DNA from: Hesseltinella vesiculosa
Taxonomy: Eukaryota; Mucoromycota; Mucoromycetes; Mucorales; Cunninghamellaceae
Length of the DNA stretch: 64,000 nucleotides
Direction: 5' to 3'
Assembly (NCBI GenBank): GCA_002104935.1
Contig: MCGT01000037.1
Coordinates: 210,478-274,477, forward strand
In this document: piece by piece, positions 24,434 through 35,807 of the stretch
Numbering within the stretch: position 1 is the stretch's first letter
Layout: each line of letters begins with the position of its first letter
Made by a program: the position numbers and the translations under genes
Notes under the pieces: model-generated
Seen by the model: only the letters and a program-made list of their open reading frames with translations
Told to the model about the DNA's origin: nothing
The model's database searches: none

Positions 24434-26986
24434 TCAGCAGGCCTTGCCTAAATAATACGCCATGATCATCATAAAAACAAGCGCTGTGAGTTGCTGGCCA
24501 TTGAATGCCAAGTCGTCCGTGACGTGGATGATGTGTGGCTTTATATATAAATTTTAAAATAAAAAGTAGTGAGTTCCTTTTTTTTTATATGGGGGTTTTT
24601 TTTTTTGGCGATCTCGATTTTTTTTTTTAAAATACCTGATTGACTCGTGGGACAAGAAGACAGCCCCTGGGTATTGGCGAGAGCTTGAGGCGAGGTGTGA
24701 CGAGAGGGAGGGGAGATGGTGATACAGATCGCTTTTTTTTAACCACACGCGACACAGCATTAGCACTCGATTGGCTGCTGCAGCAGCTGCTTCGCTGCTG
24801 TGTAGAAGTGAAGGAAGCCCCAGACGTGCGTACGCTCGAGGAACTTGGAGAGTCGGTTTCGCTCGGAGGGCTGTTGTGATGATGCGTGTGAGTGGGGAGT
24901 GGAGGCGAGGCTGGCGTGGCGACAATGGGAGATGGCGTGATAGGAGTGATTTTCAATTGGATGATCTGGCCGTCGAGGCTGGGGTGGGTCGAATAGATGT
25001 GCACAACTTTGCCAATGGTCTTTACGCAGGTAGCCTCTCGAGGAAGCACCTCCATATCATGGCCCAATGGGAACATGCGGTCATCGAGGCAGAGCACGGT
25101 GCACCAGGCGGAGCTGGTCATTGAAGGTGGTGGGTGATGTTGCACGATCCAGGAAACGGTGTACGTGCGCTGGTCATGATCAAATCGCTCGACCACGATT
25201 TTTCCAGAGACACGTCGGATGAAAGGGGGGCAGCCATTGGACGACAGGTATGCCTGAAGCTTCATGATGCACAGAGCCGATGGGATTTGGGGCCAAGGAG
25301 AGGCGGTTTGCGTGATGAGGCTGACAGCCACTTGCTGCTGATTTTTTTTCAAACTCACCCGCCATGCATAAAGATCGAGATGCGTGCGTTGCAAGCCGTC
25401 CATCTTCTTCAGCTGGCCGTCCTTGACACTGGCCGTCACAATCCAGATGTAACCAGCCTCTCTTTCAATGTGGGTCAGAACCGACATGTCTTGCTCTTCT
25501 TCCAAAACCCAATGTTCTAGGTAATCTCTCTGGCTGAACCTTTCGACGATCTTGCCTTGCTTCCATTGGCTGTCCCCTGCAGAAAAAAAAAAGCGGATAA
25601 GCCTTGACATCTCCTTTTTTTTTTAAAAAAAAAAAAAATAGGATGCTGCTTTTCGCTTACATCTATTCCTTGTATCCGGACAAAGTATCATGGCGCAGAT
25701 TTGCTCTGGATGCCAATTGCCTCGGATGAAGCCGTCAATGCGTGCATATCCGTCGCGGGTGTAGCATTGAAGGCCGTGGATATCGTTGGCGTGTTTCCAA
25801 GTGACAGAATCATTTGTATCAAAGAGTCGATGCAGACGTACCAGCATGGAGTCCCGTGCTCCCAAGTGCCGATGGATAGGATACAATGTTGTCATACAGG
25901 TGGAATGATCGGTTGTCAGGCTGCAAAGAAAGAGAGGTCAATTTTTTTTTGGTCCAACCGAATTTAAAGAGCCGACCCGCCTCACCGGGTTTATTCTCCG
26001 CTTACCTGTCGCAAGAGGTCAATGTCTGCCGTAAGGATGGCCTCGAAGGGGAGCGCCATTTTTCGTTCAAGGGAATGTAAGTCGATTTTGTTTTCAAATA
26101 GTCATAGACAGAGGCGATGGCTAGGGGACGTCTTGCCATGGCTTTCTTGTTCAGCCCGGTGATCCAACTTTTACAAGCTTCTTGTACGTAATAGGTGACA
26201 CGGGTGCCAGTGGCCACTGGCTCCAAGACCCAGCCAAGGAGCTAGGATGATGCATGGATGAGGAGAGCTTTCTTCCCGACATAATCAAGCACCCCCCCTT
26301 TTTTTTTGTACCTGCAAGTGACCACGGAATCTCCCTTGAAACGGTGGAACCTTGGGGGTTTCGACGCTAGTGCATGCAAAAAAAATGGTGCCGTCTTTTT
26401 TACAGTCAAGCGTTTCCACCAGGCAGAAGTCTCGGTTTCTGAGGGACCAGAAATACCAAGGGCAAAGTTAAACTTTCTGTGCACTGGCTTTTTTTTTCCT
26501 TTTTTTTTTTTTTTTTTTTTACTTGGTGGAGGTTTCGTAGGTCAAGGAGGTCGTGTCGTTTAGATTTTCAATCAAGTGACCGTCGATGAATTGCTCATCC
26601 CAGAGTTTTCGCATGTTAATAACATAGAAAATGGAATGAGGGCTGAAACCGTGTAAAATGGATTGGCCTCGAAAAATAGGGACCTTGTCGGGTTTCAGCA
26701 TGTGGACCATGATGCCTGTCCGTCGGTGCTTCATGACTTTTTTCCATTCGTTGGTTTTGGCCTGCAGCGATTTGAGCTGAAACAAAGCTAGCTCAGCCTG
26801 ATACACTTGGTAGGAGGTGGTGGTGGACAGTGGTTCCTGAGCCGCCGGGGTTTGTGAGCTTGGGAACCGTCGAGAAGACAGCAGTGGCGGAAATGGCCGC
26901 TCCGGGACCTCGTCGTCATCGTCGCTAAAAATCATCCGTTTACCACTTTTCGGCAGGCATCCTCGTCTTTTCTCTTGTCGATGCAT
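24434..26986 (-). CDS. Two-START-domain lipid-binding protein with C-terminal membrane segment
   Basis: Six exons: 26986-26523, 26438-26312, 26241-26006, 25920-25661, 25576-24636, 24538-24434 (2133 nt, 710 residues, all phases agree). An acidic/Pro head is followed by a first START-like domain (about residues 90-290: IFRGQSILHGFSPHSIFYVI, LWDEQFIDGHLIENL, NRDFCLVETLDCKKDG, LLGWVLEPVATGTRVTYYVQ, ending in the long final helix MARRPLAIASVYDYLK). A second copy follows (about 310-590: VTWKHANDIHGLQCYTRDGY, GNWHPEQICAMILCPDTR, VTASVKDG, SWIVQHHPPPS). A Ser/Thr-rich linker precedes a last exon ending in LTALVFMMIMAYYLGKAC, a tail anchor. It probably moves or senses lipids at a membrane contact; ligand unknown. 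Confidence 0.82.
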
Positions 26987-27602
26987 CTCATTTAGAGCCA
27001 AGTGGCAAGAGAAAAAAAAAAAAAGAAAAAAGAAAATCAAAAATCAAAAAAAAAGGAATGGGTTTGATAGGTTTAGTTAAAACTGGCTTTGCAAAAAATT
27101 ACCCCTGAGTTTCCTTTTTTCTACAAAAAAAAAGGAGTTCACCCTGCTATTGGCATCATGAACTTTTTTTAATCATATCATATCGATCAGTCCACCATTG
27201 ATGTATCTCATTAAAAAAGAGTGTGTATCAGTAAGTTCAAGTGAAGATTGATCTCGCTATCCTCGCTCTTGGTCGACGCACAGGAGCAGCACGTTTTTTT
27301 TTTTTTAAAAAAAAAAAAAAGAATCCTCAGGAAAATGAACAAGGAGGTTTTTGGTTGCCACCTTTTTTTTCTAAAAAACCAGTGCGATGCACGTTGGTGA
27401 GCGCATGCTGTTTTTTATTTGACAATGGCTTCCCTCCTTAAAGTGACAGAGAATGGCGCTGTTGTCAAGGGTTTGAAAAACATTTACGACGGTTTCCATT
27501 TCGGGGTGAGAAGTGTCCCGAACAATAAAAAAGAAAGCTGTCAAGTTTTTCATTTTTACAGGTTCTTTTCTTCTCTCTTATTACAGAACCTGTCACCTTT
27601 CA
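26987..27602. other. Divergent spacer between the START and MYND genes
   Basis: Homopolymer-rich. A possible short coding start MASLLKVTENGAVVKGLKNI lies at 27425, but I found no splice that joins it in frame to the MYND exon. Confidence 0.4.
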
Positions 27603-28019
27603 ATGACATCGACTCTCCTTTCTTTTCTTCAACGATTTTTCAGGGACTCGGCGGCGGACGAAGACGGACCGTCGGAATTCAAGATCCGCCCGCCGGTGTT
27701 GGAGCCGATGGACGACGCCATGATTGAATCGTTGCATCACTTCACTAGTCGGGTGTACAGCCCTCAGCCTGAGTGGCATCATTATGATTTTTTATCAGCA
27801 CCGTCCATATCGTCGGAATCGTCCATGTACTCATGCTCGATGACGTCTGGCTCATCATGGAGAATGAGGGCATGCTCTTACTGCTCTGTGGAAAAGCCAG
27901 TGATGCCTGTTTGCAGCCAGTGTAGATCACAGACGTACTGCAGCCGGAATTGCTTGAAACTGGATCAGCACCAGCACCGGCTTGTCTGTTCTCCACCCCA
28001 ACAAAAGCCTGTTGTGTGA
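27603..28019 (+). CDS. MYND zinc-finger protein
   Basis: Read as one exon of 138 residues from the ATG at 27603. The C-terminal third is a MYND finger: CSYCSVEKPVMPVCSQCRSQ then YCSRNCLKLDQHQHRLVC, giving the C-x2-C, C-x2-C, C-x3-C, H-x3-C zinc pattern used for protein-protein contacts. The N-terminal part is short and not recognised (FLQRFFRDSAADEDG...). A 5' exon is possible because upstream sequence has acceptor-like TTACAG sites at about 27560 and 27585; the start is therefore the weakest part. No SET domain is present. Confidence 0.72.
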   Translation: MTSTLLSFLQRFFRDSAADEDGPSEFKIRPPVLEPMDDAMIESLHHFTSRVYSPQPEWHHYDFLSAPSISSESSMYSCSMTSGSSWRMRACSYCSVEKPVMPVCSQCRSQTYCSRNCLKLDQHQHRLVCSPPQQKPVV

Positions 28020-28182
28020 AAACACTTGCCTAAATAAAAAAAGTGCCTCGTCCAAGGCTCATCTTGGTTCCACTAGCTCTTCCTTTGGTTTCAAAATGCA
28101 ATTTAACTTTATTAAAATGGTATGTACATCGGGAAGTCTAAAATTGGAAATGAGTAGGTGGAGATGGGCTGAAGTAAAGGAG

Positions 28183-30514
28183 CTAAGCGTGACGTCGCGT
28201 GCGTTTTTTTTTGTTGCGGTCAAGGATGCGTTGGCGTTTGAAGGGTTCTAAAAATGGAGGCGAGCTGTCGGAGGCGGGTAAAAAGACGGTGGCTTGCTGT
28301 TCTCGAATTCGGCTAATGTGTTTCTTGATGTCGTCTTTGGGGTAAGGGTCTTCTTTGACCTGGTAATACACATCCCAAGCGTCACTGATGTTGTTGACAG
28401 CAACGGGCCCCACGATGCTTTGGCCATTCAGGAAAGACTTGGACTGGATGCGGAACAAGGCGACGTCATCGGAAAGGGGTTGGAAGGCTTTTTCATTCTG
28501 AGTTGAGCTTGTGGGTATCTTGGTGACCTGTTCTTCGTCTTCGACAGGTGGTAGATCTAACATGGCTTCGTGCTCTGCTGGGACAGCTTCAACATACACC
28601 TTGATATCTGAGCATACTTTGGCCGACGCATCAAAGGTGATTCGCAATGTCTATATTTAAAAAAAAGGTTGGTCAGAATTTTCTATGGCTTCCAATGTTC
28701 AGCCCTGACCTGTTCCGGGAAACGGTCGGTCGCCAGTTGAAAGATGTTTTTCATCATGGACAGGCTGTACTTGAACACATCGTCCCCCATCTTTGTTGTG
28801 CCAAACAGTCGTGCGTCCAGTTCTTCTCTAGAGATGTATTGGAAGCCAAAGATTTTTTCTGTATTGTGGTAAGTCACCATGATCCCATCCATATGGCCAA
28901 TGCGAACTTGGAAACTGAGCGGAGAGAATGACGGTGAGAGGAAGGCGGACGAGACGGGCAACTTACCAATACTTCAAAAAGGCTGAGCGGACCATGTCAT
29001 AGTATTCTCGTTCAAAGGAATAGTAATAGCCAATGTACTGGTCGAGGGTGTAATTGTAATAATCCTAAAAACGAGCTGGTTGGTCATTGTCTAAGCTCTC
29101 TTCACTCTACCTTGTAATGGGGGATGTCCAGACGGACAGGCATGGTGGCTCTTGTTTTCAAATCAAACGTTTTTCGTGGAAGTTTGTGGTGGTAACAATC
29201 CAGCTGAGATCGTAAAAAGAGATTGTCGAGTCGACCATAGGCAAACGCTTCAGGGGCCGAACGTTCATCCTGGGTGACACAAGCAGAGTTTTCTTTGAGG
29301 AATCGACTGAATTCAGCAGGAGCAGATGTTAAGAGCTTTTCCATGGATTTGCCCTAAGAGAAACAGTGAGTCGCGGTGGATGTCGTCTTTCTTGATTACC
29401 ATATGCGCCAACACATTGGTATTCGTATCAAAAGATTTGTCATTGTCCACAGCATAGGCACCGTCCTTCCAGCGCAGATAGATTGTCTTTGGCACGCGAG
29501 ATCCTCTTGTGTGTCTTCTGGGCTAAAGACAAAAAAAAAAAAAAAAAGGTAAAACAGTCAGCGTCGGCAAGACCTGTGTGTGAGAAGCAAACGTACGGAG
29601 TTCTCACTGTAAGTATCGGATAGATAGGAGATGTCCAGTGGCCGACTTTTGGACAGTTCAAAATACACATGAGAGAGAATGCCGGAGACCGAGGAGGTGG
29701 ACCCGATGTACTTTGCTTCGTGCTTCTTTGCCAGATCGCGTAAAGTCTGATGAAACAAAAATAAAGGTGAGCGACGTCGTCCCCATCCTTGATGGTCGTA
29801 CCGAGTCTTTGGAAGAGGTCCGATAGGGTTGCAGTGCGTCATAATCAAATTCGTCTGGTTGGGTCAGCTGTTCCAGAAAAGGCGAAAAATTGTACTGAGC
29901 CTTTTTGTTTTTCAGCAAGTGGATGCCGGATCTAAAAAAGGGAGATGTTCAGAACTTTTTCTTTTTTTGCCTAGGGAAGCCTTACTTGAATAAAGTCCGT
30001 TCCAGCCCATGGGCTAATTTGGACACTGGGATATGGACATCTGAGTCAATGCCTAGACAGATAAAAGCGAGGTGAGAACCTTACGTACCCAGAGACGGGG
30101 GAAATACATACGCTGGTACTTTTCGTCGTCTAGTTTTGTCCAGGATGAGTCCAGGGTGTCAGGTGAGAGGTTGATCAAGGCAGGCTGCAAAAGGGTTTTT
30201 GGCCGAACAAACTTTTTGTTTTGATGCATAGGTGATGCGTTGACATGGGCTTGGGCCCGCTGCTTCAACATTTGCAGCAGGTGACGTTTCTTGCGCTCCG
30301 GATTGGGGCCATACTTGCGCTTTTTGGCCTTGGTTTGGGATGCTGGAGGGGCCGTGGTTGCGCCGACTTCGTCCCTTGTGCGCTGAACAAGGTTGGCAAA
30401 CTGCTGCTGAATCGGATCTGCCAACGTCGACATGCAGCGACACCCATGGTATCTGTATGATGTCACAACGACATTACTGGTCCTGCTTTTGTACAGCGAA
30501 TGGATCACATTCAT
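28183..30514 (-). CDS. PET127: PET127-like mitochondrial RNA-processing protein
   Basis: Nine exons, roughly 30514-30112, 30052-29986, 29931-29802, 29746-29597, 29522-29400, 29353-29111, 29064-28967, 28914-28710, 28650-28183. The N terminus (MNVIHSLYKSRTSNVVVTSY) is basic and hydroxylated like a matrix presequence. Family blocks follow: IPVSKLAHGLERTLFKSGIH, YNFSPFLEQL, EFDYDALQPYRTSSKDS, LAKKHEAKYIGSTSSVSG, IYLRWKDGAYAVDNDKSFDT, GKSMEKLLTSAPAEFSRFLK, YTLDQYIGYYYSFEREYYD, VRIGHMDGIMVTYHNTEKIF. Yeast Pet127 is membrane associated and acts in mitochondrial mRNA 5' processing and decay; its core is thought to be PD-(D/E)XK-like. Ends in a basic tail. Divergent with the bL31m gene. Confidence 0.9.
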
Positions 30515-30658
30515 TGGTAAGACGATCTTCAGAAAACAAGAAAGAAGAGCTGCCAGCTTGGAAAGTGGCTTTTCTGACTTTTCTTTTTTTTTTTTTTTTT
30601 TTTGGGACATCCTGGCCAGGTCTGGCCTTTTCTTCTTTTATTATTATTTTTTTCTATC
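30515..30658. promoter_or_regulatory. Shared divergent promoter of PET127 and the bL31m gene
   Basis: Only 144 bp separate the two ATGs, so both promoters must overlap. Contains a T run of about 19 (around 30584-30602) and no clear TATA box. Both products work in mitochondrial gene expression, so co-regulation is plausible but inferred. Confidence 0.6.
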
Positions 30659-31051
30659 ATGAATCCTGTCAGCAAGCATATCTTATATACAGCCAGACGA
30701 CACGCCTCCTCGTCATCTTATGCCAAACCTGAAAAGTTCATGCAAACCATCGTGTTGAGCAATGGCGCTACCTTCCAAGTCCGGACCACTTCGCCTATTC
30801 GATCGCACATCCGCATGACCAAGGATACCCGCAACCATCCGTTATGGAATCCTGCCTTGCTGAAGGAAGGCATGTCGAATGAAAGCGAACAGCTGTCCAA
30901 GTTCCAAAAGCGATTTGGTGACATTGCCGAGCTGGGCGACATTAGCTGGATCGAAAGCGATCAAGCTGTTTCCAACGCCATGAAGAAGGTCATTGCTTCC
31001 GGCGGCACCCCGCTCAAAGTGGCTCAATCCAAGGCTGCCAAGAAGAAATAG
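30659..31051 (+). CDS. MRPL36: Mitochondrial large-subunit ribosomal protein bL31m
   Basis: Single exon, 130 residues. Presequence-like start (MNPVSKHILYTARRHASSSS) followed by FMQTIVLSNGATFQVRTTSP and MTKDTRNHPLWNP, the L31 core of yeast Mrpl36. C terminus is helical and basic, ending KAAKKK. Component of the mitoribosome 54S subunit. I use the ATG at 30659 because the upstream in-frame ATG sits in a T-rich promoter stretch. Confidence 0.88.
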   Translation: MNPVSKHILYTARRHASSSSYAKPEKFMQTIVLSNGATFQVRTTSPIRSHIRMTKDTRNHPLWNPALLKEGMSNESEQLSKFQKRFGDIAELGDISWIESDQAVSNAMKKVIASGGTPLKVAQSKAAKKK

Positions 31052-31135
31052 ATGGCACATCCGTTTTTAATAAAAAATGTACATAGATCATAACTCTCCT
31101 ACTAGAAGAAAAAAATATGCAGTGGCTTTATTATA

Positions 31136-32582
31136 TTACGGGAGAGCGACGCCATCCTTGAATTCCAAGGCATACTCATCGATCGTTGGCATGGTATCAA
31201 TAGGTCTATCAAAATAGATGAGACAAGTCATTGGTGGGCTGAGCCATTACCTTATGCTGTCACCAGGGTAATCCTTGTTCAGCATGTTGGCCAGCACGCG
31301 GCCGGGCCCAAAACAGAGAAAGTCCACTACGTCCTGAGTTTTGCAGTATTCAATGCTTTGCTGCCACTTGACTGGGGAGGTGATCTGCCTTAACAGGAGC
31401 GGGGCTATGCCATCGATGTCGTCGTACTACAAAAGAAGGTGAGACACGCTTTCCTTTCCTCTTCCTTGGGCTTACAGGCTTGGCCGTCACGTTGGATATT
31501 ACTTCAACGCAGGGCTGTTTCCAGCTGACCGATTGAAACGCTGCTGCCATGATGTCTTCTGCAGGCTGGACAAGCGTGCAATGGAATGGAGCCCTACATA
31601 AAAAAAAATGCGTGAGCTTTCAGAAGAAAGAAAGACGCTGCGTACGAGACAGCCAAGGGAATGGCTTTTGCAATTAGCTTTTGCGCCTTTAATGAAGCCG
31701 AGGCTTCTTGTAGACCTTGCTTTGTCCCACTAAGAACAAGTTGCGTTGACTAGAAATATAAACTGAATGAGCATCTTTGCTCTTAAAAATGTTCCTTCAC
31801 ATTTACACTGTTGAAATTGGCTATTTGTATCACTTGGCCCTTTGGCAACTCTTTCTGAAGTTGCTCAATGTACGCTTCTATCAAATCCAGCTGTCCTCTG
31901 CGAGCCACAAGAGCCATCATCCCAGTTTCGCCTTGATCTTGTACTGCTCTCGTCATAGCCTCGCCCCGCAATCGGGTCAACCGCACGGCCTCCCCAAGCG
32001 ACAGGGCCCCCGCTGCCACAAGAGCAGTGTATTCTCCAAGAGAATGGCCCAGCACATAGTGACAAGCTTTGGTCAGATCAAATCCATATTCTCGTTCCAG
32101 CACGCGCAACAGGGCAATGGACGTTGTTAAGATGGCTGGCTGGGCATTGTGTGTCAATGTCAGCGTGTCCTGGTTTGATACGTCAGTAACCTTCTCACAG
32201 AAGTTTGGCTCTGGCTGTACCTGATCACCATCAAATATCATGGCTCGCAAAGATTGGCCCATGGCTTCATCCGCTTCATCGTAGACATCCTTGACCGTGC
32301 TTGTAAATCGATCGTAAATGTCTTTGCCCATGTTGATGCACTGGGATCCTTGTCCTACAAAAAATGAACAATGTCATGAGAACCAGCGTAGAGACAGTCT
32401 CTGAGTAGCTCACCAGGAAAGGTCAGTGCTCTATGCGATTTTTCAATCCCTGCGACACTCTAAAAAACGATCAGTTGGAAACCACCAACCTTTAAGACTT
32501 TCGGTTAATTTACCATCCAATGGCGCTTCTGCGTGCGAGCTATGGATTTGTATAGAGATAAAAGGTGCTTTGTTCTCATCAT
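31136..32582 (-). CDS. MCT1: Mitochondrial malonyl-CoA:ACP transacylase
   Basis: Seven exons: 32582-32514, 32459-32414, 32354-31807, 31749-31646, 31593-31476, 31426-31251, 31205-31136 (1131 nt, 376 residues, phases agree). Basic presequence (MMRTKHLLSLYKSIARTQKR), then FPGQGSQ substrate-loop motif, the nucleophile elbow GHSLGEY, and the catalytic histidine in SAPFHC. NFNSSTQLVLSG matches the N-(x)-N-S-P region of FabD-type enzymes. It loads malonate on mitochondrial ACP for type II fatty acid synthesis and hence lipoate supply. Convergent with the bL31m gene (84 bp between stops). Third mitochondrial gene in a row. Confidence 0.93.
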
Positions 32583-33415
32583 TACTGAATGAAATGGCAA
32601 GAGTAAAGGCGAGGCTGGAAAATGAGAAATAAAAAAAAAAGGAAGAAAAGGGTCCAAGCGGAGAGAGGTGATTTTTTTTTTTTTTTTGGGAGCAACGGGA
32701 GATGAAAAATGGGTAGGATCAGAGATCCCAAAACAAAAAAGATAAAAAGTTGGCTGTTTTTTTCAGTATCCCTATGAATCACGAGTTTATCCTTTGGTAC
32801 CAAATTTCATGTCAATCCATTTATGCCAAAAGAGCTCTGTAGCCTTCATTTTCCCCAGGGTGACCCCAAGGTGATCTGATCGAAAATGGATGAAAAATGC
32901 ATCGACCTTTCGATTGGCTCAACCTTTGCATACGACTAGCCTATGGTGAAAAGTGATGATGGCTGAAAGCACAGACCTTTCAACCAACGTGGTACAGAAA
33001 GAGAAGCGATTTATTCGTGATGGTGTGTTTTTTTTTGCAGGGGAAGCTTGACGGGATGACCCTCCACTGATCGCTGAGAGCTTTTCAGCGTCGTTATTAT
33101 GTCATTCCTTGCGCTCATAGGATCTTGGTATTTACAGGCTTGGAGTGACAGAAAAAATGAGGAGGACCCAGCCCAAACGAGTTTTTTTTTTTCCTGGGCA
33201 AATCCTGGGCATCTGCTAAAACACGAAAAAGGCAATTCCTATTCCAAAAACATTCTGTAAAAAAAGGTGCAGAACGCCTGAAAAAAAAAAAAAAACGTCC
33301 ATTTCTTCCTCACATCTATGATCAGCTTCTGTTAATTGGATACTGCCTCTCGTTTTTTTATACCTCATCCCACCCATCTCTAGTCTAGTTACCTCGTAAA
33401 TTAGACATCTTACTA
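32583..33415. other. Intergenic, with a possible degenerate repeat copy
   Basis: About 32855-33000 has CCAGGGTGACCCCAAGGTGA, TCTGATCGAAAATGG and GTGATGATGG, reminiscent of the dispersed repeat but too diverged to be sure. Remainder is T-rich promoter-like sequence ahead of CSF1. Confidence 0.35.
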
Positions 33416-35755
33416 ATGGAGACGATTACCAAAGGACATCTAAACGAGGGCCAGTTTTGGATCTTTGTCGTTTGCTGTGCCTTGGTCGTCATATTTGTCC
33501 AACTCTTTTTATTCTACTTCAATCGCATCCTTGCTAGACTTGTTACATTGCTAGTCAACCAGTACATTTGGCGACGCTATGGTGCTTACGTTCAACTAGG
33601 TACCATCCTGCTGGGAAAATGAAAAGCGACCCATTCAAGTTGCTCACACCGAACTTATTTTTACGATTAGACTCTGTGCGGTTCACACTCTTGGGGGCAC
33701 GGCTACTCTTTCGTAACTTCAAGTACCATTCCACAAATATGTCCATTTCCATCGTCAAAGGTCACATCACCATGCGTTACTGGCTGCTCAACATTCGGAA
33801 ACCCAACGCTGAAAAAGGTAAAAAAAAAAAAAAAAAAAAATGGCGGGCGATCATGTGGGATGAAACAAAGTGTTCACGGACGTCTGACATATGCTCGTTT
33901 AGATGACACCAAATTACCTTGTCGACTGGTCTGCAGTGTCGAGGGTCTGGAATGGTTCATCTACAATAATGCACCAGTATATGAACGAATGAAATCGATG
34001 CTTGGCTTGGAAACAGAGATCACCACCGATCCTTCGGACAAGCCAGAACAGGGCCTACATGGAACCATTGGTGATGTCAAAAAAAAAAAAAGAAAAAAAA
34101 AGTGAAAGAAACATTCTGGTATTGACAGTCCTTGTTTAATACTATTCTAGATGATCCTGAAAACCCAGCTATTGCCGAGCTGTCCCTGCTAGAACGACTG
34201 CTGCCTATGGAGTTCGAATGTACAAAAGGAGCCATGATCATCGGCAACATCCACGTCCCGTCCTACATTGTTTGGAAGGCAGCTCAAATAAGCGGAACGA
34301 TCAGTGCTGAAAAATCACGCTCACCTCTAGATTATTACAAGACCTGCTACGACATGATGCTACGGAACCCGCGAATCTCTTTGGAAAAGAACAGCAAATA
34401 CACGCATCCTCTTGCTGGTGAAGTCGTTAGCATTAGCGCCCGTCAATCGTAATTGGAGTCAAAAGGAAAGCAAATGGCTGGTCGCTGACTTTTCCCCCCA
34501 TTTTATTATCGCAGCCGGTGGACTTCGTTGGTGCATGGTATTCGATGGCTATTATGTTTACGATCCAATGATGTCCTGGGCGAACGACGAGAAAGTACAG
34601 GAGACCACGATTCGGAAAAACCGCGCCTTCAATCGTCACAAATGATGTATCTAGAAGACTACGCAAAGATCGAGTCGCTAATGGAATTCAGCCAAATGAA
34701 ACTCACCTACACTGCCGACTATGCTGGGCCTGTCCCTGCTGGTATCCATACGAATGCTCTTGGCCCCGGCCCCGGTGCGGATGTTATTGGTAATGGCGAT
34801 GCCCCTCCCGAATGGAACCTTCGGCTTGACGTGTGGAATGCCATGCTCTACTATGGACCCTGGGCAGACAAGCAACGGTAGGATAAAGTGGGAGAACCAT
34901 TGCCGAAAGCCGACTAACAGTTTGACCTGGCAGATCCTTGCTTCAAGACTATTATTTCCCCAATGCCCACCGCAACAACAAGCCCACCCCCAGGCTAAAA
35001 CCAGGCGATACCCGCACTGCCACTTCATTTGATGTCTGGATCAACTTCGAAACCGACGTTGTCTTTCGTATACCTACCCGTGAAGCTTCCAAGGTGAGCA
35101 AGGAAAAAAAAAAAAAAAAAAAAGTCGGGCGTGTCACCTCTGGACTGACCTCGTTTCGTTAGGACTGGAAATTCATGGGCGATGTGCTGGAATTGGATAT
35201 TGACAAAGATGGCTTCTATAGCCGTCCGCATGGCTGGATCGATATTCGTGCAAAGCCCGGCTCCAGCATCAAGACATCAACCCCCTTTGTCCTCGATGAG
35301 CGTGGCTGTACTTCGACTGTCGAAATCGATTTGAAAAAGATTGAAGTCGCCACCAGTGTGAATTTTGCCAACTTTGTCCAGGCCAATCGATTCAAGGTAC
35401 CCTTGTCTTTCAGAGATATGCTTTTTAACCACCTTTTCCTTGTCCCTCCCAGATGACGGTAGAAATGCCGGCACCGTTGGTCTGGAATGAGCATCGTGAA
35501 TGGAAATTCACTGGCGCGCTGAAACGGCCGGAGATCTTTTTATTACGAGACCATGTCATTCTCTTTCAAGATCTGGTCAAGGACTGGACCTCAGGCCCAA
35601 CAGTAGACCTGGCCCACTTTACACCCATAACGTACTCCATCGACGTTAGCATCCCTGATCCCAAGATTTACCTATGCATCAACGAACATAACATCATCAA
35701 TTATCCCAACTCGACCGAGGACAACGGTATGAAAAAAAAAAAAAAAGGCTGGCAC

Positions 35756-35807
<52 letters not shown>

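Noticed and set aside
27425..27510. First exon candidate for the MYND gene (MASLLKVTENG...)
   Set aside because: None of the nearby acceptors joins it in the MYND frame; only a weak GTCACC donor with a 5-nt exon would work.
32855..33000. Seventh copy of the dispersed repeat
   Set aside because: Only two or three short motifs match; too diverged to call.
34388..34640. Apparent double frameshift in CSF1 near 34.4 kb
   Set aside because: A GT-AG intron at 34449-34514 (donor GTAATT, acceptor ATCGCAG) joins the flanking frames in phase 2 and restores a continuous Csf1-like reading.
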